From positions 77,495,935 to 77,559,934 of the forward strand of contig CM043950.1 in NCBI GenBank assembly GCA_014529385.2: 64,000 nucleotides of DNA, in the 5' to 3' direction. The stretch is from Adiantum capillus-veneris. Taxonomy: Eukaryota; Streptophyta; Polypodiopsida; Polypodiales; Pteridaceae. The translations under genes were made by a program, and so were the position numbers. Position 1 is the stretch's first letter. Every line of letters begins with the position of its first letter. Below the pieces are notes generated by a model. The model saw nothing but the letters and a program-made list of their open reading frames with translations. It was not told the DNA's origin and searched no databases. Below, one piece after another: positions 10,528 to 21,291 of this stretch.

Positions 10528-10818
10528 TTAAAGACAGTAAGAAATAAGAAAGAAGACAATTACATCCCATCCAGCACGAGATATATGTCCTTCTGCAACT
10601 CTAGTTTCTACCCTTGATGGTGGTCCAGAATAGATCCATTGACTTCGCAAATGCCGCAATATTTGACTGTAAGGTTTGTTGACATACAATGCTTTAGCCT
10701 CATCATTTGCAATGGCAGATATAGCAGTTGCAACCATTGGAGGAGCATTTACAACAATATGAACCTTTTTTAATTTATACACGTTGGAAAGGGGAAAATG
10801 GAAAAAAACCACCAGCAC
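10528..10818 (-). pseudogene. Exon-like fragment of unrecognised gene
   Basis: Encodes APPMVATAISAIANDEAKAL and ILRHLRSQWIYSGPPSR in one open frame. After ...RAGWD the sequence reads GTAATTG, a plausible splice donor at 10563. A TTCTAG acceptor at about 10480 would give an 83-bp intron before the coding-like blocks downstream. That points to capture of genomic DNA rather than a retro-copy. Protein family not recognised. Confidence 0.4.
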
Positions 10819-11280
10819 ACAATCTGAATGCCTCTTACAACACCCCTATCCCCCAGTGTAAACACACACCTAGACTCCCAATGTGCAACAATCAATGTCC
10901 AAGCCCGATTTCGACCAACCCTGATTGTATACCGCTTGCTCAGATACCAATTGTCACAGGAACAGAATGATAGAGATAAACAACAAAAGATAGAGAAAGA
11001 TATGTTTGTATTGATAAATTTTTTGCAAAGTTTTGATACAACAGAGGAGCAATTGAATATGGGCGCACTCCGTTGTACGAAGCTCAAACCTCCCGACCAC
11101 CCCCGAGCTTCTGTCCGCATGCATGGAGCGTCTCACTCGCACTCCCACTCGCAATTGCACCCGCAAAATAGGAGATCTCTGAATGATTACCAAACACACC
11201 ACCCGTCGCTCTTTTATCCTTCTTTTCCTCGAAAAGCATGTGACTTCTCAAAATAGCCGCTTTTTAGGTGTTCAATAGAC

Positions 11281-12109
11281 TCAATTTTCGCACCAAGTAT
11301 ACCTGTGAGAATAAGATAAAAATGTGATCGCAAAGCGATCCGTAAAGATAGAATTTTAGGTGCATACTTGTGAAGTCACATAAACTTCTCCTTATACTCA
11401 TGTACAGTAAGACTTGGCTCGTCCTCAGGTTACTGCTGAAACTTGTAAAACTCCATCTTTTTATCCATTTTATAGTGTGGAGAATAGTATCTTTTTATAC
11501 GCTTGCGTTTTGAATTCCTCCCAAATGATTGGAGTAACCTTTGTTCACTATTTAAGGTAAGCTTTCCACCCAAGCTTTGCGGTTTGTCGAAGATGAACAA
11601 CTGCAACCTTTGCTTTTGCTTCTTCAGAGAACATCTTCAATGCAAAATAATCTTCTAACTCTTCAATCCATGCTTCAAGATCTTTGTTAGTTTTCTCGAT
11701 GCCATTAAACTCGTTAACCTTTCCCTTCTTGAAGACTTGCCGCAAACTTAGCTGCCTTTTCAGAATCTTCATCTGTATCTTCTTCGTCCTCTCCTTGCAT
11801 TAGTTTCATCTTCAGCGTCATCCCATTCTCTTTTGTCTTGACGACCTCTATGTCCACCACTACCGTTCCCACCATCACCACTATCACCAGCGCCAGGTGC
11901 CCCAGCGCCCCCACGACAATGATGGTTTCTTGGTGGAGTAGCATGGTTTTCGCCTTGATATTCGCCATCCAGATCCACATAGATATCAAGCTCTTGTGCT
12001 GCTTTGCTCGCAGAACCTTAGCACGCTTGCAATTTTCTTATGTCAGATCTTCTCGCAGTCCCTGAATCAGGTCTTCTTGCACCTTCATCTTCCTCTCGTA
12101 TCCTTCTAT
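11281..12109 (-). pseudogene. Array gag copy 1
   Basis: Lowest-coordinate unit. The usual start Met is ATA (12107-12109), so the start is lost. Recognisable: EGYERKMK coil, Gly-rich linker, and the gag core VNEFNGIEKTNKDLEAWIEE (about 11700). In the WWKAYLK motif the first Trp is replaced (GWKAYLK). Frames are broken between the linker and core. Downstream of its LTR the primer site (10938-10950) is followed by unrelated sequence, so this is the array edge. Confidence 0.75.
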
Positions 12110-12448
12110 GTCCAGAATCAACTGCTTGCTCTGATACCAATTGTCACAAGAACAGAATAATAGAGATAGACACCAAAAGAAAGAGAAAGAGATCTTTGTA
12201 TTGATAAAATTTTTGAAGAGTATTGATACAACAGAGTAGCAATTAAGTATATGGGCGCACTCCGTTGTACCGAGCTCAAACCTCCCGATCACTCCCGAGC
12301 TTCAGTTCGCTTACATACAGCGTCTCACTCACACTTGCACTCGCACTCACAGAAGAGGAGATCTGTGAATGATCCCCAACCGCACCACCCCTTGTTCTTT
12401 TATCATTCTTTTCATCGAAAAGCATGGGACTTCTCAAAATAGCCACAT

Positions 12449-13302
12449 TTTTGCACCAAGTATATCTACGAGTATAAGATAAGAACGTGATGGCGAAGCA
12501 ATCCGTAAATGTTAGATTTTTAGGTGTATACTTGTGAAGTCGCATAAACTTCTCCTTATAATCATGTACAATAAGACTTGGCTTGTCCTCATGTGGTTGC
12601 TGAAACTTCTACAACTCCATCTTTTTATCCATTTCATAGTGTGGAGAACAGTATCTTTTTATACGCTTGCGTTTTGAATTCTTCCCAAGTGATTGGAGTA
12701 ACCTTTGTTCGCTGTTTAAGGTAAGCTCTCCACCAAAGCTTTGCAGTTTGTCGAAGATGAACAACTGCATGCTTTGCTTGTGCTTCTTCAGAGAACTTCT
12801 TCAATGAAAAATAATATTCTAGCTCTTCAATCCATGCTTCAAGATCTTCACCACTTTTCTCGATGCCATAAATCTCGTTAACCTTTGCCTTCTTGATGAC
12901 TTGCCGCAAAGCTGGCTTTTCAGAATCGTCATCTGTATCTTCTTCGTCACGTCTCCTTCTTCGTCCTCTACTTTCATTAGTTTAAGCTTCACCATCATCC
13001 CGTTCTCTTTCGTGTTGAGGACCTCTACATCCACCACCACCGTTCCCACCATCACCACTTCCACCATCACCACTATCACCACCGCTAGGTGCCCCAGCGC
13101 CGCCACGATGATTATGGTTTCCTGGTGGAGTAGCATGGTTTTTTTCTTCATGTTCGCCATCACGGTCCACATAAATATCAGGCTCGCCTGCTGCTTTGCC
13201 GTGCAGAGGCTCACCATGCTCCCGATTTTCTTGTTCCATATTTTCTCGTAGTTGCCCTATCAGATCTTCTTGCTCCTTCATCTTCCTCTCGTATCCTTCC
13301 AT
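12449..13302 (-). pseudogene. Array gag copy 2
   Basis: Start ATG at 13302 in LDMEGYERKMKEQEDL, followed by an open frame through the Gly/Asp-rich linker to 12982. The core (VNEIYGIEKSGEDLEAWIEE to WWRAYLKQRTKVTP) is in another frame (12909-12634). The segment between core end and LTR is shortened by about 25 bp compared with other units. Confidence 0.75.
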
Positions 13303-13649
13303 GTCCAGAATCAACCGCTTGCTTTGATACCGATTGTCATAGGAACAGAATAAAAGAGATAGAGAAAGACATATTTGTATTGATGAAATTTTGGCAAATT
13401 TTTGATACAACAGAGGAGCAGTTGAGTATGGGTGCACTCCGTTGTACGGAGCTCGAACCTCCCAACCACCCCCGAGCTTCAGTCCGCTTGCATGCAATAT
13501 CTCACTCGCACTGGCACTGGCACTTACACTCGGAGAAGAGGAGATCTGTGAATGATCCCCAAACGCACCACCCGTCGTTCTTTTATCCTTCTTTTTCTCG
13601 AAAAGCATGCGACTTCTAAAAATAGCCGTTTTTTAGGTTTTCGATCGAC

Positions 13650-14262
13650 TCAATTTTTTGCACCAAGTAAACCTACAAGAATAAGATAAGAACGTGATCA
13701 CGAAAAAGTTAGATTTTCAGGCGCATACTTGTGAAGTCGCATAACTTCTCCTTATAGTCATCTACAGTAAGACTTGGTTTGTCCTCAGGTTGCTGCTGAA
13801 ACCTTTAAAACTCCATCTTTTATCCATTTCAAGGTGTGAAGAAAATTATCTTTTTATACACTTGCATTTTGAATTTCTTGCAAATGATTGGAGTAACCTT
13901 TGTTCGTTGTTTAAGGTAAGCTTTCCACTAAAACGTTGTGGTTTATCGAAGATGAACAACTGCAACCTTTGATTTTGCTTCTTCAAAGAATTTCTTCAAT
14001 GCAAAATAATCTTCTAACTCTTCAATCCATGATTCAAGATCTTTGTCAGTTCTCTCGATGCCATTAAACTCGTTAATCTTTCCCTTCTTGAAGACTTGCC
14101 GCAAAGGTGCCGTTTCAGAATCTTCATCTGTATCTTCTTCGTCACGTCTCCTTCTTCGTCCTCTCCTTTCATTAGTTTTAGCTTCACCGTCATCCCGTTC
14201 TCTTCCATGTTGTAGACCTCTACGTCCACCACCATCGTTCCCACCATCACCACTATCACCAC
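13650..14262 (-). pseudogene. Array gag copy 3, 3' part (split by copia)
   Basis: The 3' part of gag lies here and the 5' part at 27335-27554, beyond the copia insertion; the 5-bp target duplication ACCAC marks both sides. The interruption is in the Gly-rich linker. The core is frame-broken. Confidence 0.75.
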
Positions 14263-14405
14263 TGTTGGAGCTATATATGGCTCACTCTACTGAACTTGGT
14301 CTCACCTATATATTTGTATCTTGTCCTCAATATGAATCAGTCTTTGGTAGCGTATATGGTGTGTCTCTTGTCTCGTCTCTCTCTCTTTCTCTCTACATCT
14401 CAACA
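14263..14405 (+). repeat. Copia 5' LTR
   Basis: 143 bp, TGTTGGAGC...CTCAACA, nearly identical to 27187-27329. Short LTR with a CT-rich 3' end. Confidence 0.92.
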
Positions 14406-14417
14406 TGGTATCAGAGC
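14406..14417 (+). other. Copia primer-binding site
   Basis: TGGTATCAGAGC directly after the 5' LTR, the standard initiator-tRNA-Met site of plant copia elements. Confidence 0.9.
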
Positions 14418-14670
14418 AGTAACGATCACGCGCCGATTCAATTCATGGTGACAACAGTATGTGTATGCGATTCGCATGTAAGATTCAAAATTGTTACAAA
14501 TTTTATTTTTGAGAGTTGATTCTTGTTAACTGTGGTTGTTTTGTGTTAGGAAGAATATGATTATTGTTTTATGTGGTGTTTATTTATAATCAATCTAATC
14601 GTTGATTACGTTTTCTTGTTAATGACACCCTGAACTTCATCTCAATTTTTCTTGTTGTTCTGCTCAAAAT

Positions 14671-15236
14671 AAACGAGTCCTCAAAATAGAGTGGCGTGAG
14701 ACGCAAGATTGACGACCACAATACGAATAGCAAAAAGCTAAATCTTCTCGAAAAAGTTAACGCCAAAATAATAAAAACGATCGCGGACGCTTCACGAATA
14801 AGTAGGACGAAGAAAGCTGCGTCAAGCTCTATTGCAGTAAAAACAGCATAACTTTCTGCTCCGAACTCCGATTGACGCAAACCTAGAACTCAAATCGAAG
14901 AGCTCGAGGAGACGAACAAGTTTTGGATGAAAAGCGCAATGGAGCGTAGCGCAATGGCACCGCTCCATGGCACTTTTCATCCAAAACTTGTTCGTCTCCT
15001 CGAGCTCTTCGATTTGAGTTCTAGGTTTGCGTCAATCAGAGTTCGCAGCAGAAAGTTATGCTTTTTTTACCACAATAGAGCTTGACGCAGCTTTCTTCGT
15101 CCTACTTCTTCGTGAAGCGTCCCTGATCGTTTTTCTTATTTTGGCGTTAAATTTTTCGAGAAGATTTAGCTTTTTGCTATTCATATTGTGGCCGTCAATC
15201 TTCCGTCTCACGCCACTCTATTTTGAGGACTCGTTT
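14671..15236. repeat. 566-bp near-perfect foldback in copia leader
   Basis: Left arm 14671-14946 and right arm 14961-15236 are reverse complements with scattered mismatches, around a loop of about 14 bp. It begins AAACGAGTCC and ends GGACTCGTTT. It sits between the PBS and the gag start. The matching ORFs in the two arms (both beginning MRQSEF) are a product of the palindrome. Confidence 0.92.
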
Positions 15237-15431
15237 AATATTAACGTCTCCTTTACCCTGTCTTTTTTGGGTGACGTCTCTCACATCTTTGGACGTTCCT
15301 TGAGCATCCTTCTTACGTTTATCGTTGACAGAACGCAGTACTCATATCTCTCTCATTCTCAATTGCGGCCTTCACCATATATGGTGTGCAGATTCTGCGA
15401 TCTTATCTTATACGTCTTCTCTCAACAACAT

Positions 15432-16529
15432 ATGGCTATGAATATTCTCGTCAACGGCTTTCCTTCTGGCCAGCGTTCTATTCCTCCTTTCAAAGGTCAA
15501 GGATTTTCAGGCTAGAAAGCAAAGATGTTGTTAATTCTTGAAGGCGATGAACTCTCCGATGTTGTTCTTGGAAATCGTGTTTGTCCGCCTCAGCCTGTTG
15601 ATAAGGATAATGATAATGTGCTTATCACTGAAGGACCTATATTTGAAGATTCGAATGTTGCCTATACAGAATGGCAACGATGTGATAAAGCAGCTTGTCG
15701 ATATATTGTTTCTGCTCTTACTGATTCCCTTTTGCTTGATATGTATGACCTGCCTACTTCCCATGACGTATGGAAGTACCTTATTGCAAACTTTCAAAAG
15801 AAATCTGTTATAGAAATACTTTATTTAAGAGGGTTGCTTAACAAGTTACAATATGAAGTTGGTACTGCCATGATGGGACATATTGAGTCTTTCAAATCTA
15901 TTATTAATCAACTTGCTGCTGCTGGTGATCCTATTCCACAAAAGCAAATGATTACACTTCTCCTTGATACGGTGAAGGACTCTTCTTATGATAACATTAT
16001 TACTATTCTCTCTAATAAAGATGGTCTTCATTTCAACCAAGCTTGCATGTGTTTAATTGAATACTCTCAACGTCAACAACGTCGGAATGCTGGTCACGAT
16101 ACAGCTATGATTTCACAAGAGGAGAATGAGTCACAACAGATGGAACGTGCTTTTTATGCTCGAAGGCGTCCATTTCAACGAGGAAACCACAGAGGTGGCC
16201 GTCGCGGTAATATTTTCTCTCGTCTCAAATTTCCTAATAAGCAATGTTCTTACTGCACCAGAAATGGCCATACTGAAGATGATTGTTGGGCACGTCAATA
16301 TGATGAAGAACACAATATTACCACAAAACAACCATGTTTATCTAAAGACTCTTCTTCTTCTTCTTGTGAATATTGTGGACGATCTGATCATCCCACTCAT
16401 ATGTGCTATAAGCGTCGATTCGACACAAATCAGAATAGAGCATATGCTAGTGAACATCGAAACAACATTGTACCAGAAACAAGCTGCATCCTATGTTCAG
16501 TTGCTCTAGACAGAATACTTCATGTACGT
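15432..16529 (+). pseudogene. gag: Copia gag (nucleocapsid part), broken
   Basis: Starts MAMNILVNGFPSG. A TAG at 15513-15515 replaces the Trp expected in the F-x-G-x-x-(Y/F)-x-x-W motif. The frame then runs through a UBN2-type gag domain (AACRYIVSALTDSLLLDMYD) to an Arg/Gly-rich stretch and two zinc knuckles, CSYCTRNGHTEDDCW and CEYCGRSDHPTHMCY. The frame is cut at 16529 by the gypsy insertion and resumes exactly in phase at 23849. Structural protein of the copia virus-like particle. Confidence 0.88.
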
Positions 16530-17669
16530 TGTGAGCGGGATGAAAACACACACAGCGCCTCTATAACGACCCGACACACACTCTTGGGAAGATACACACA
16601 CACACTATGGTGCACCACTCGGCTTACACAACACACCTGGCCGAGACAGGGAACACATCTCTGGAGTGAGAGGAGAGAGACTATCCACTTGCCCACTCCA
16701 CACAGACACACACACACACACACACCCAAAAAACTCAGCTCAAAAGAGGAGAATTTCTGATGTTTAGATACAAATGATCTTGGGCCAACACCAATGGGGC
16801 AAACAGCTCACACAATATGGGTAAAATAAGCCAGATACAATCACAAACTGGAGCAGGAACTTCGCTCATAGGAGAAACTTACATAGAAAAACAGTAGGAA
16901 AAGAGTGAGAAATTTGGCAAAATGGACAGCGCCATCGCGTCCAGAACGGCCCAAAACCCCAATCTACAATGTCAAAGTGCTCAAATCCGACCTCGGATGA
17001 GCAGTTTACGGCCAAAACAGGCTCCAAAATGATCAAAAACACACCTGCGGCTGTTCCTCCTCTCTTCTCCACGTTTTTTCTGGTCTTCTCTCAGTTTTTT
17101 CAGTTCCCACATTTAGATTTTTTAGTTGGGCACCCTTGGCCTTTTAGATGACCTCAAACGGACCCCGAACAGGCCAAAAACTGACCTCGCAGTGCATAGT
17201 TGTCACCTTTTTGCATCATTCGCACACCTGGCACTCGGCTTTTTTCCAATAATGCACCTCGCCACCATGTGAAGTGGCCCCAAAAAAAGGTCCTCATGAT
17301 GACCTTTCTGCATAATTCTCACAAGCAAACACCCACGTTGTGTCCGTCCTCATCTGCGTGCAAATATTGACCTCGTTCGCCCTCCTGACGCCACTAGATG
17401 CCATCTGACGCACCTGCTGACCTCATGTCGTCGGCCCACGGATAGCTTCCTCGAGAAGTTTTACGCGCTACCAACTCCTCCTTATTGTAGGAAAACACAA
17501 TGGTACTAGTAACGATGAAAATCGATGCACTATGTACATGGTGTCCTACCTGTACACATGTGGGCCCCACGTAACCACCTGGCTCTGGAAAATGGGCAAT
17601 ACTTTATTTGATGCACCATGCATGGGTATGTACATATGCGCAATCCCTTGCTCCAAAAAACTCCTGACA
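16530..17669 (-). repeat. Tat copy 1 3' LTR (complete)
   Basis: 1140 bp, same length class as the copy 2 LTR (1141 bp). Contains a (GT)n tract (CA on the plus strand near 16700). Confidence 0.9.
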
Positions 17670-17697
17670 TAATTTGCCCATCCCCTAGCCTGCTAGA

Positions 17698-20600
17698 TCA
17701 GTCATGATCAGCAGCAGCAAAGAGAGATATGAGACTCGCCGCATCACAGGTCTCCTCATCCCTCACAGATATTACTCGCTCTTCAGAAAACTCATCTTGC
17801 TCCACCATCGTCAACCTGGCATGATACAACTTAAGACGCAACCCATTTACCCTTGACTTATGTAGAACACCATCCAGGTTAGCCAGCTGATATGTGCCAT
17901 TTGGAAAACACTCTACTACCTTGAAAGGGCCTTCCCACTTAATTTGAAACTTCTTTTGGAAGGTGCTGTCCAGCTTACTGCTGTAGCGCAAAACCAAGTC
18001 ATGTTTCTTGATACCCTTACTTTTGACCTTTTCATTTATCTTTGTCAAAGCCTTATCCTGCATCTGCCCATAATGCTCCAATGCGCTCATCCTATCCAAC
18101 TGGACCTCTTGTAACTGCAAGAGCCTCTCTTTGAATGCATCACTAGGCGGCCCAAGCAACTTCTCTAACATCTTGACCGCAGGCAACTCTACCTCCACAG
18201 GCAATAGTGCTTCCTTTCCATACACCAAATGAAATGGACTAAACCCTGTACCTGTCTTTACCGAAGTACGGTAAGCCCATAATGCACTAGGCAATTCCAA
18301 ATCCCAATTCTTTCCTTGGTGCTCTGTCACTTTCGAAAGAATCTGTACCAACTCACCATTGAATCTTTCACTCAAGCCATTACACTGCGGGTAATAAGGA
18401 GTGGTATGCTGGTGCCTAATCTTCATCTTTGTGCATAAGAAGTCTAGCAGTTTAGCTCTAAATCCTGGCCCCTTATCTGAAAGTAACTCCAGTGGCACCC
18501 CAAACTTGCAACATATTTCATCATACACAAATTTTGCCACATCCTTTACAGTGATCTGTTTTACTGCTATAGCCTCTGCCCATCTAGAGAGATAGTCCAC
18601 TGCCGTCAAAATATAGCTTTTGCCCCTGCTTGTGATAGGTAACGGGCCTATTGCATCAATTCCCCACTTTTCAAACACATCAAACGCCATAATGGTTTTT
18701 CGTAGCTCTGGCTTCAACACTCTCTTCCCAAATGCTTGACACCTATTGCAAGACCTACACCAATGGTGAACATCCTTGTGCAAACTAGGCCATACATACC
18801 CCTCTTGCAAAATCTTATGCAAGGTGATCTTTAGAGCAAAATGGCCACCACATGCGCCTTCGTGATTCTCTTCCAACACTCTGTAAAGCTCCTCCCGCCA
18901 AGGTACACGTCTCAACACGAGATCAGCCCCTTTCATGTATAAGACATCACCAATCAATTTGTACCTGTATGCTCTACGCACAAAGCCATACTTCTTAGAC
19001 TTCTGAATCTCCTTTGGAATGATTCCTGTTAGCAAAAACTCCTCTTCTTGAGCCAAACTTTCCCGGCCATGATAAAGAGGTAAAGTGGTCCTCAACACAA
19101 ATAGCTCCCCAATCATGCCTTGAGCTGCTTCATGTGCCTCTCCATTTAGAGCACGTTCAATGTGTCTGATACTCCATGCTTCAAACTTTTTTAACAGGCC
19201 TTTAATTCTGAAGCACATTTCCTTCAATGAGGTGTTCTTGCTCTTCCACACACCCAGCACTTGCTTCACCACTAACAAGGCATCACCTTTTATGCTCAAC
19301 CTTCGAACCCCATGATTCAAACAAATGTGTAATCCGGCTTCCAATGTAGCATATTCAGCCTCATTGTTACTATGAGCATCCAATTTGAACCCTCTCTTGC
19401 ATACTAGCTTCCCCTCTGGATCATAAAGTGCTATACCCCCTGAAGCTGCATCGTGGCTCTTTCTGTATGAACCATCCAAGAACAACACATGTGCATTGCT
19501 GATATGTGGCACTTCTTCAACTACCTTTCTCACCACCTCTTCCTTAACAATAAGGGGATTCTCCTTGTAGGTCAACAAATCAGCTAGGGTAGCCCTTGTA
19601 CTATCTTCCACTAGAAAAGAGAACTCAAACTCTTGCAGCTCAATTACCCATTTCTTCACCACATTTGACATGTTAATACCATTAATTAACTGTGGCAAAA
19701 AGGCATAACTCGTCAAGAAAACAAAAGGCCGTGGTAGCAAGTAATGAAGAAATCGTCGACAAGCAAATATTACACTGGCCATCACTAGCTCTACTTCCAA
19801 TAACTTTCTCTCCGCTACCAACTTCACTCGGCTTGCACAATACACTGGCCTCATATAATGGCTGCCCTTCCCCTTTTGCAATAGCATGGCTCCAATGGCA
19901 TCATCCCCTACTGATGGATTTACATAAAGAACTTTCTCCCAATCAGGAGCCTGCATGGCTGACAACCCCCCTAACACCTCTTTCACCTCTTGAAACACTT
20001 CTTCACACTTGTCATCCCATTGCAATGGATCATGCTTTGCCACTTGCTGTAATGGATAAAGAAGTTGCGAAGACAATGGAATAAACCGTGCCATGTACTT
20101 CACTTTGTGTATAAAGGTTGCCAATTGCTTCGTACTCATAGGTGATGGAAGAAGAATAATAGACTTCACCTTATCTGGATCAGCCTCAATGCCATTTTCT
20201 GACACCATATGGCCCAATAGCTTCACCCTTGGCTGTGCTAGATGACATTTCTTTGGATTTAGTTGTCCTCCACATTCATCATATCGAGCCAATACCATCT
20301 GCAGCTTCTCATGGTGTTCAGTCCTACTGCTATAAACATAGAAGTCATCCATAAAAGCCTTAACACAACTACCAATGAATGGTTCCAGCACCCAATTTGC
20401 TCTTTCTTGATAGAAAGATGGTCCATTTGACAACCCAAACGGCAACACTGTGTAGCAATAACAGCCCCATGGCGTAATAAATGTTGTCTTTGTGCTGTCT
20501 TTAAGGGCAATCTTCAATTGAAAATAGCCTGAAAAACCATCACACACACTGTACCTCTCATAACCTGCCACTGAATCCAAGATCTGATCGATGAATGGAA

Positions 20601-21240
20601 GAGGACATGGGTTCTTCTTAGTGGTTGCATTTAAGGGTTTAAAATCTACACAAATTCTCCACTTCCCATCCTTCTTTGGACTGACTACTACTGGACTCAC
20701 CCATTCTGTGGTCTCCACTGGAACTATGAACCCTGCCTTCAATAACTTGTCCACCTCTACCCGCAAGGCTTCCATTTGCTCTTGACCCATCCTTCTTAGC
20801 CTTTGACGCACTGGCTTAGCACCTTCTTTCAGCTCTATATGCATCTCTTCATCCTTGAACCCTCTGATCTCTTCATATGAAGTAATGAACAAATCAGGAA
20901 AACTAGCCAGCATGTGCAAATATATATCCTTCTCCATAGCTGAGAGGTCTCCACTAATCATTTGCGTCATTAATTCCTGCTTCTTTGACAACTCAACCTT
21001 GGTTTGCATCAGCCCTTCAATCACTTCATAAGGCCCTTCACTTTCATCTTCAACCTGATTCGCAAATGCAACTAAACCAATCTCCTGAATTTCTTTGTCC
21101 ATCAAAAGAAATGCAACATCAGCATCCTCATCACTGCTGGTAGTGCTATCACTATCCTCATCTGTCACCGTGGAAGATTCTTCATCACTAGACTCATCCT
21201 CATCTTCATAAAGCTCCTCTAATCGTTTCCTTGTGTCCAT
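17698..21240 (-). CDS. pol: Tat pol: RT, RNase H, second RNase H, integrase (1180 codons)
   Basis: One open frame. After an acidic N-terminus (EDESSDEESSTVTDEDSDST) come the RT motifs GAKPVRQRLRRM, WVSPVVVSPKKDGKWRICVD, LPFGLSNGPSFYQ and the catalytic FMDDFYVYSS (about residues 130-310), then RT-linked RNase H (about 420-520). A second, archaeal-like RNase H follows (VLFLDGSYRKSHDAASGGIA ... AHSNNEAEYATLEAGL, about 590-720). The integrase has an H-H-C-C zinc block (HHWCRSCNRCQAFGKR), WGIDAIGPL, LLSDKGPGF and GLSERFNGEL as the D,D,E pattern. The second RNase H is a mark of the Tat group. Met 21240 is only the first Met after a TGA; the frame is continuous with gag (17 codons between), so gag and pol were one polyprotein. 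Unusually well preserved for this window. Confidence 0.92.
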   Translation of the reverse strand: MDTRKRLEELYEDEDESSDEESSTVTDEDSDSTTSSDEDADVAFLLMDKEIQEIGLVAFANQVEDESEGPYEVIEGLMQTKVELSKKQELMTQMISGDLSAMEKDIYLHMLASFPDLFITSYEEIRGFKDEEMHIELKEGAKPVRQRLRRMGQEQMEALRVEVDKLLKAGFIVPVETTEWVSPVVVSPKKDGKWRICVDFKPLNATTKKNPCPLPFIDQILDSVAGYERYSVCDGFSGYFQLKIALKDSTKTTFITPWGCYCYTVLPFGLSNGPSFYQERANWVLEPFIGSCVKAFMDDFYVYSSRTEHHEKLQMVLARYDECGGQLNPKKCHLAQPRVKLLGHMVSENGIEADPDKVKSIILLPSPMSTKQLATFIHKVKYMARFIPLSSQLLYPLQQVAKHDPLQWDDKCEEVFQEVKEVLGGLSAMQAPDWEKVLYVNPSVGDDAIGAMLLQKGKGSHYMRPVYCASRVKLVAERKLLEVELVMASVIFACRRFLHYLLPRPFVFLTSYAFLPQLINGINMSNVVKKWVIELQEFEFSFLVEDSTRATLADLLTYKENPLIVKEEVVRKVVEEVPHISNAHVLFLDGSYRKSHDAASGGIALYDPEGKLVCKRGFKLDAHSNNEAEYATLEAGLHICLNHGVRRLSIKGDALLVVKQVLGVWKSKNTSLKEMCFRIKGLLKKFEAWSIRHIERALNGEAHEAAQGMIGELFVLRTTLPLYHGRESLAQEEEFLLTGIIPKEIQKSKKYGFVRRAYRYKLIGDVLYMKGADLVLRRVPWREELYRVLEENHEGACGGHFALKITLHKILQEGYVWPSLHKDVHHWCRSCNRCQAFGKRVLKPELRKTIMAFDVFEKWGIDAIGPLPITSRGKSYILTAVDYLSRWAEAIAVKQITVKDVAKFVYDEICCKFGVPLELLSDKGPGFRAKLLDFLCTKMKIRHQHTTPYYPQCNGLSERFNGELVQILSKVTEHQGKNWDLELPSALWAYRTSVKTGTGFSPFHLVYGKEALLPVEVELPAVKMLEKLLGPPSDAFKERLLQLQEVQLDRMSALEHYGQMQDKALTKINEKVKSKGIKKHDLVLRYSSKLDSTFQKKFQIKWEGPFKVVECFPNGTYQLANLDGVLHKSRVNGLRLKLYHARLTMVEQDEFSEERVISVRDEETCDAASLISLFAAADHD

Positions 21241-21291
21241 ATTATAAAGCTTCTTGGTACCTGTCTTTCCATAGAGGCTAATCGTACCATG

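Noticed and set aside
14590-15515. Two ORFs starting MRQSEF, one on each strand
   Set aside because: Produced by the two arms of the foldback in the copia leader; no family resemblance.
19692-20084. 130-codon plus-strand ORF inside Tat pol
   Set aside because: Antisense shadow of the RNase H region.
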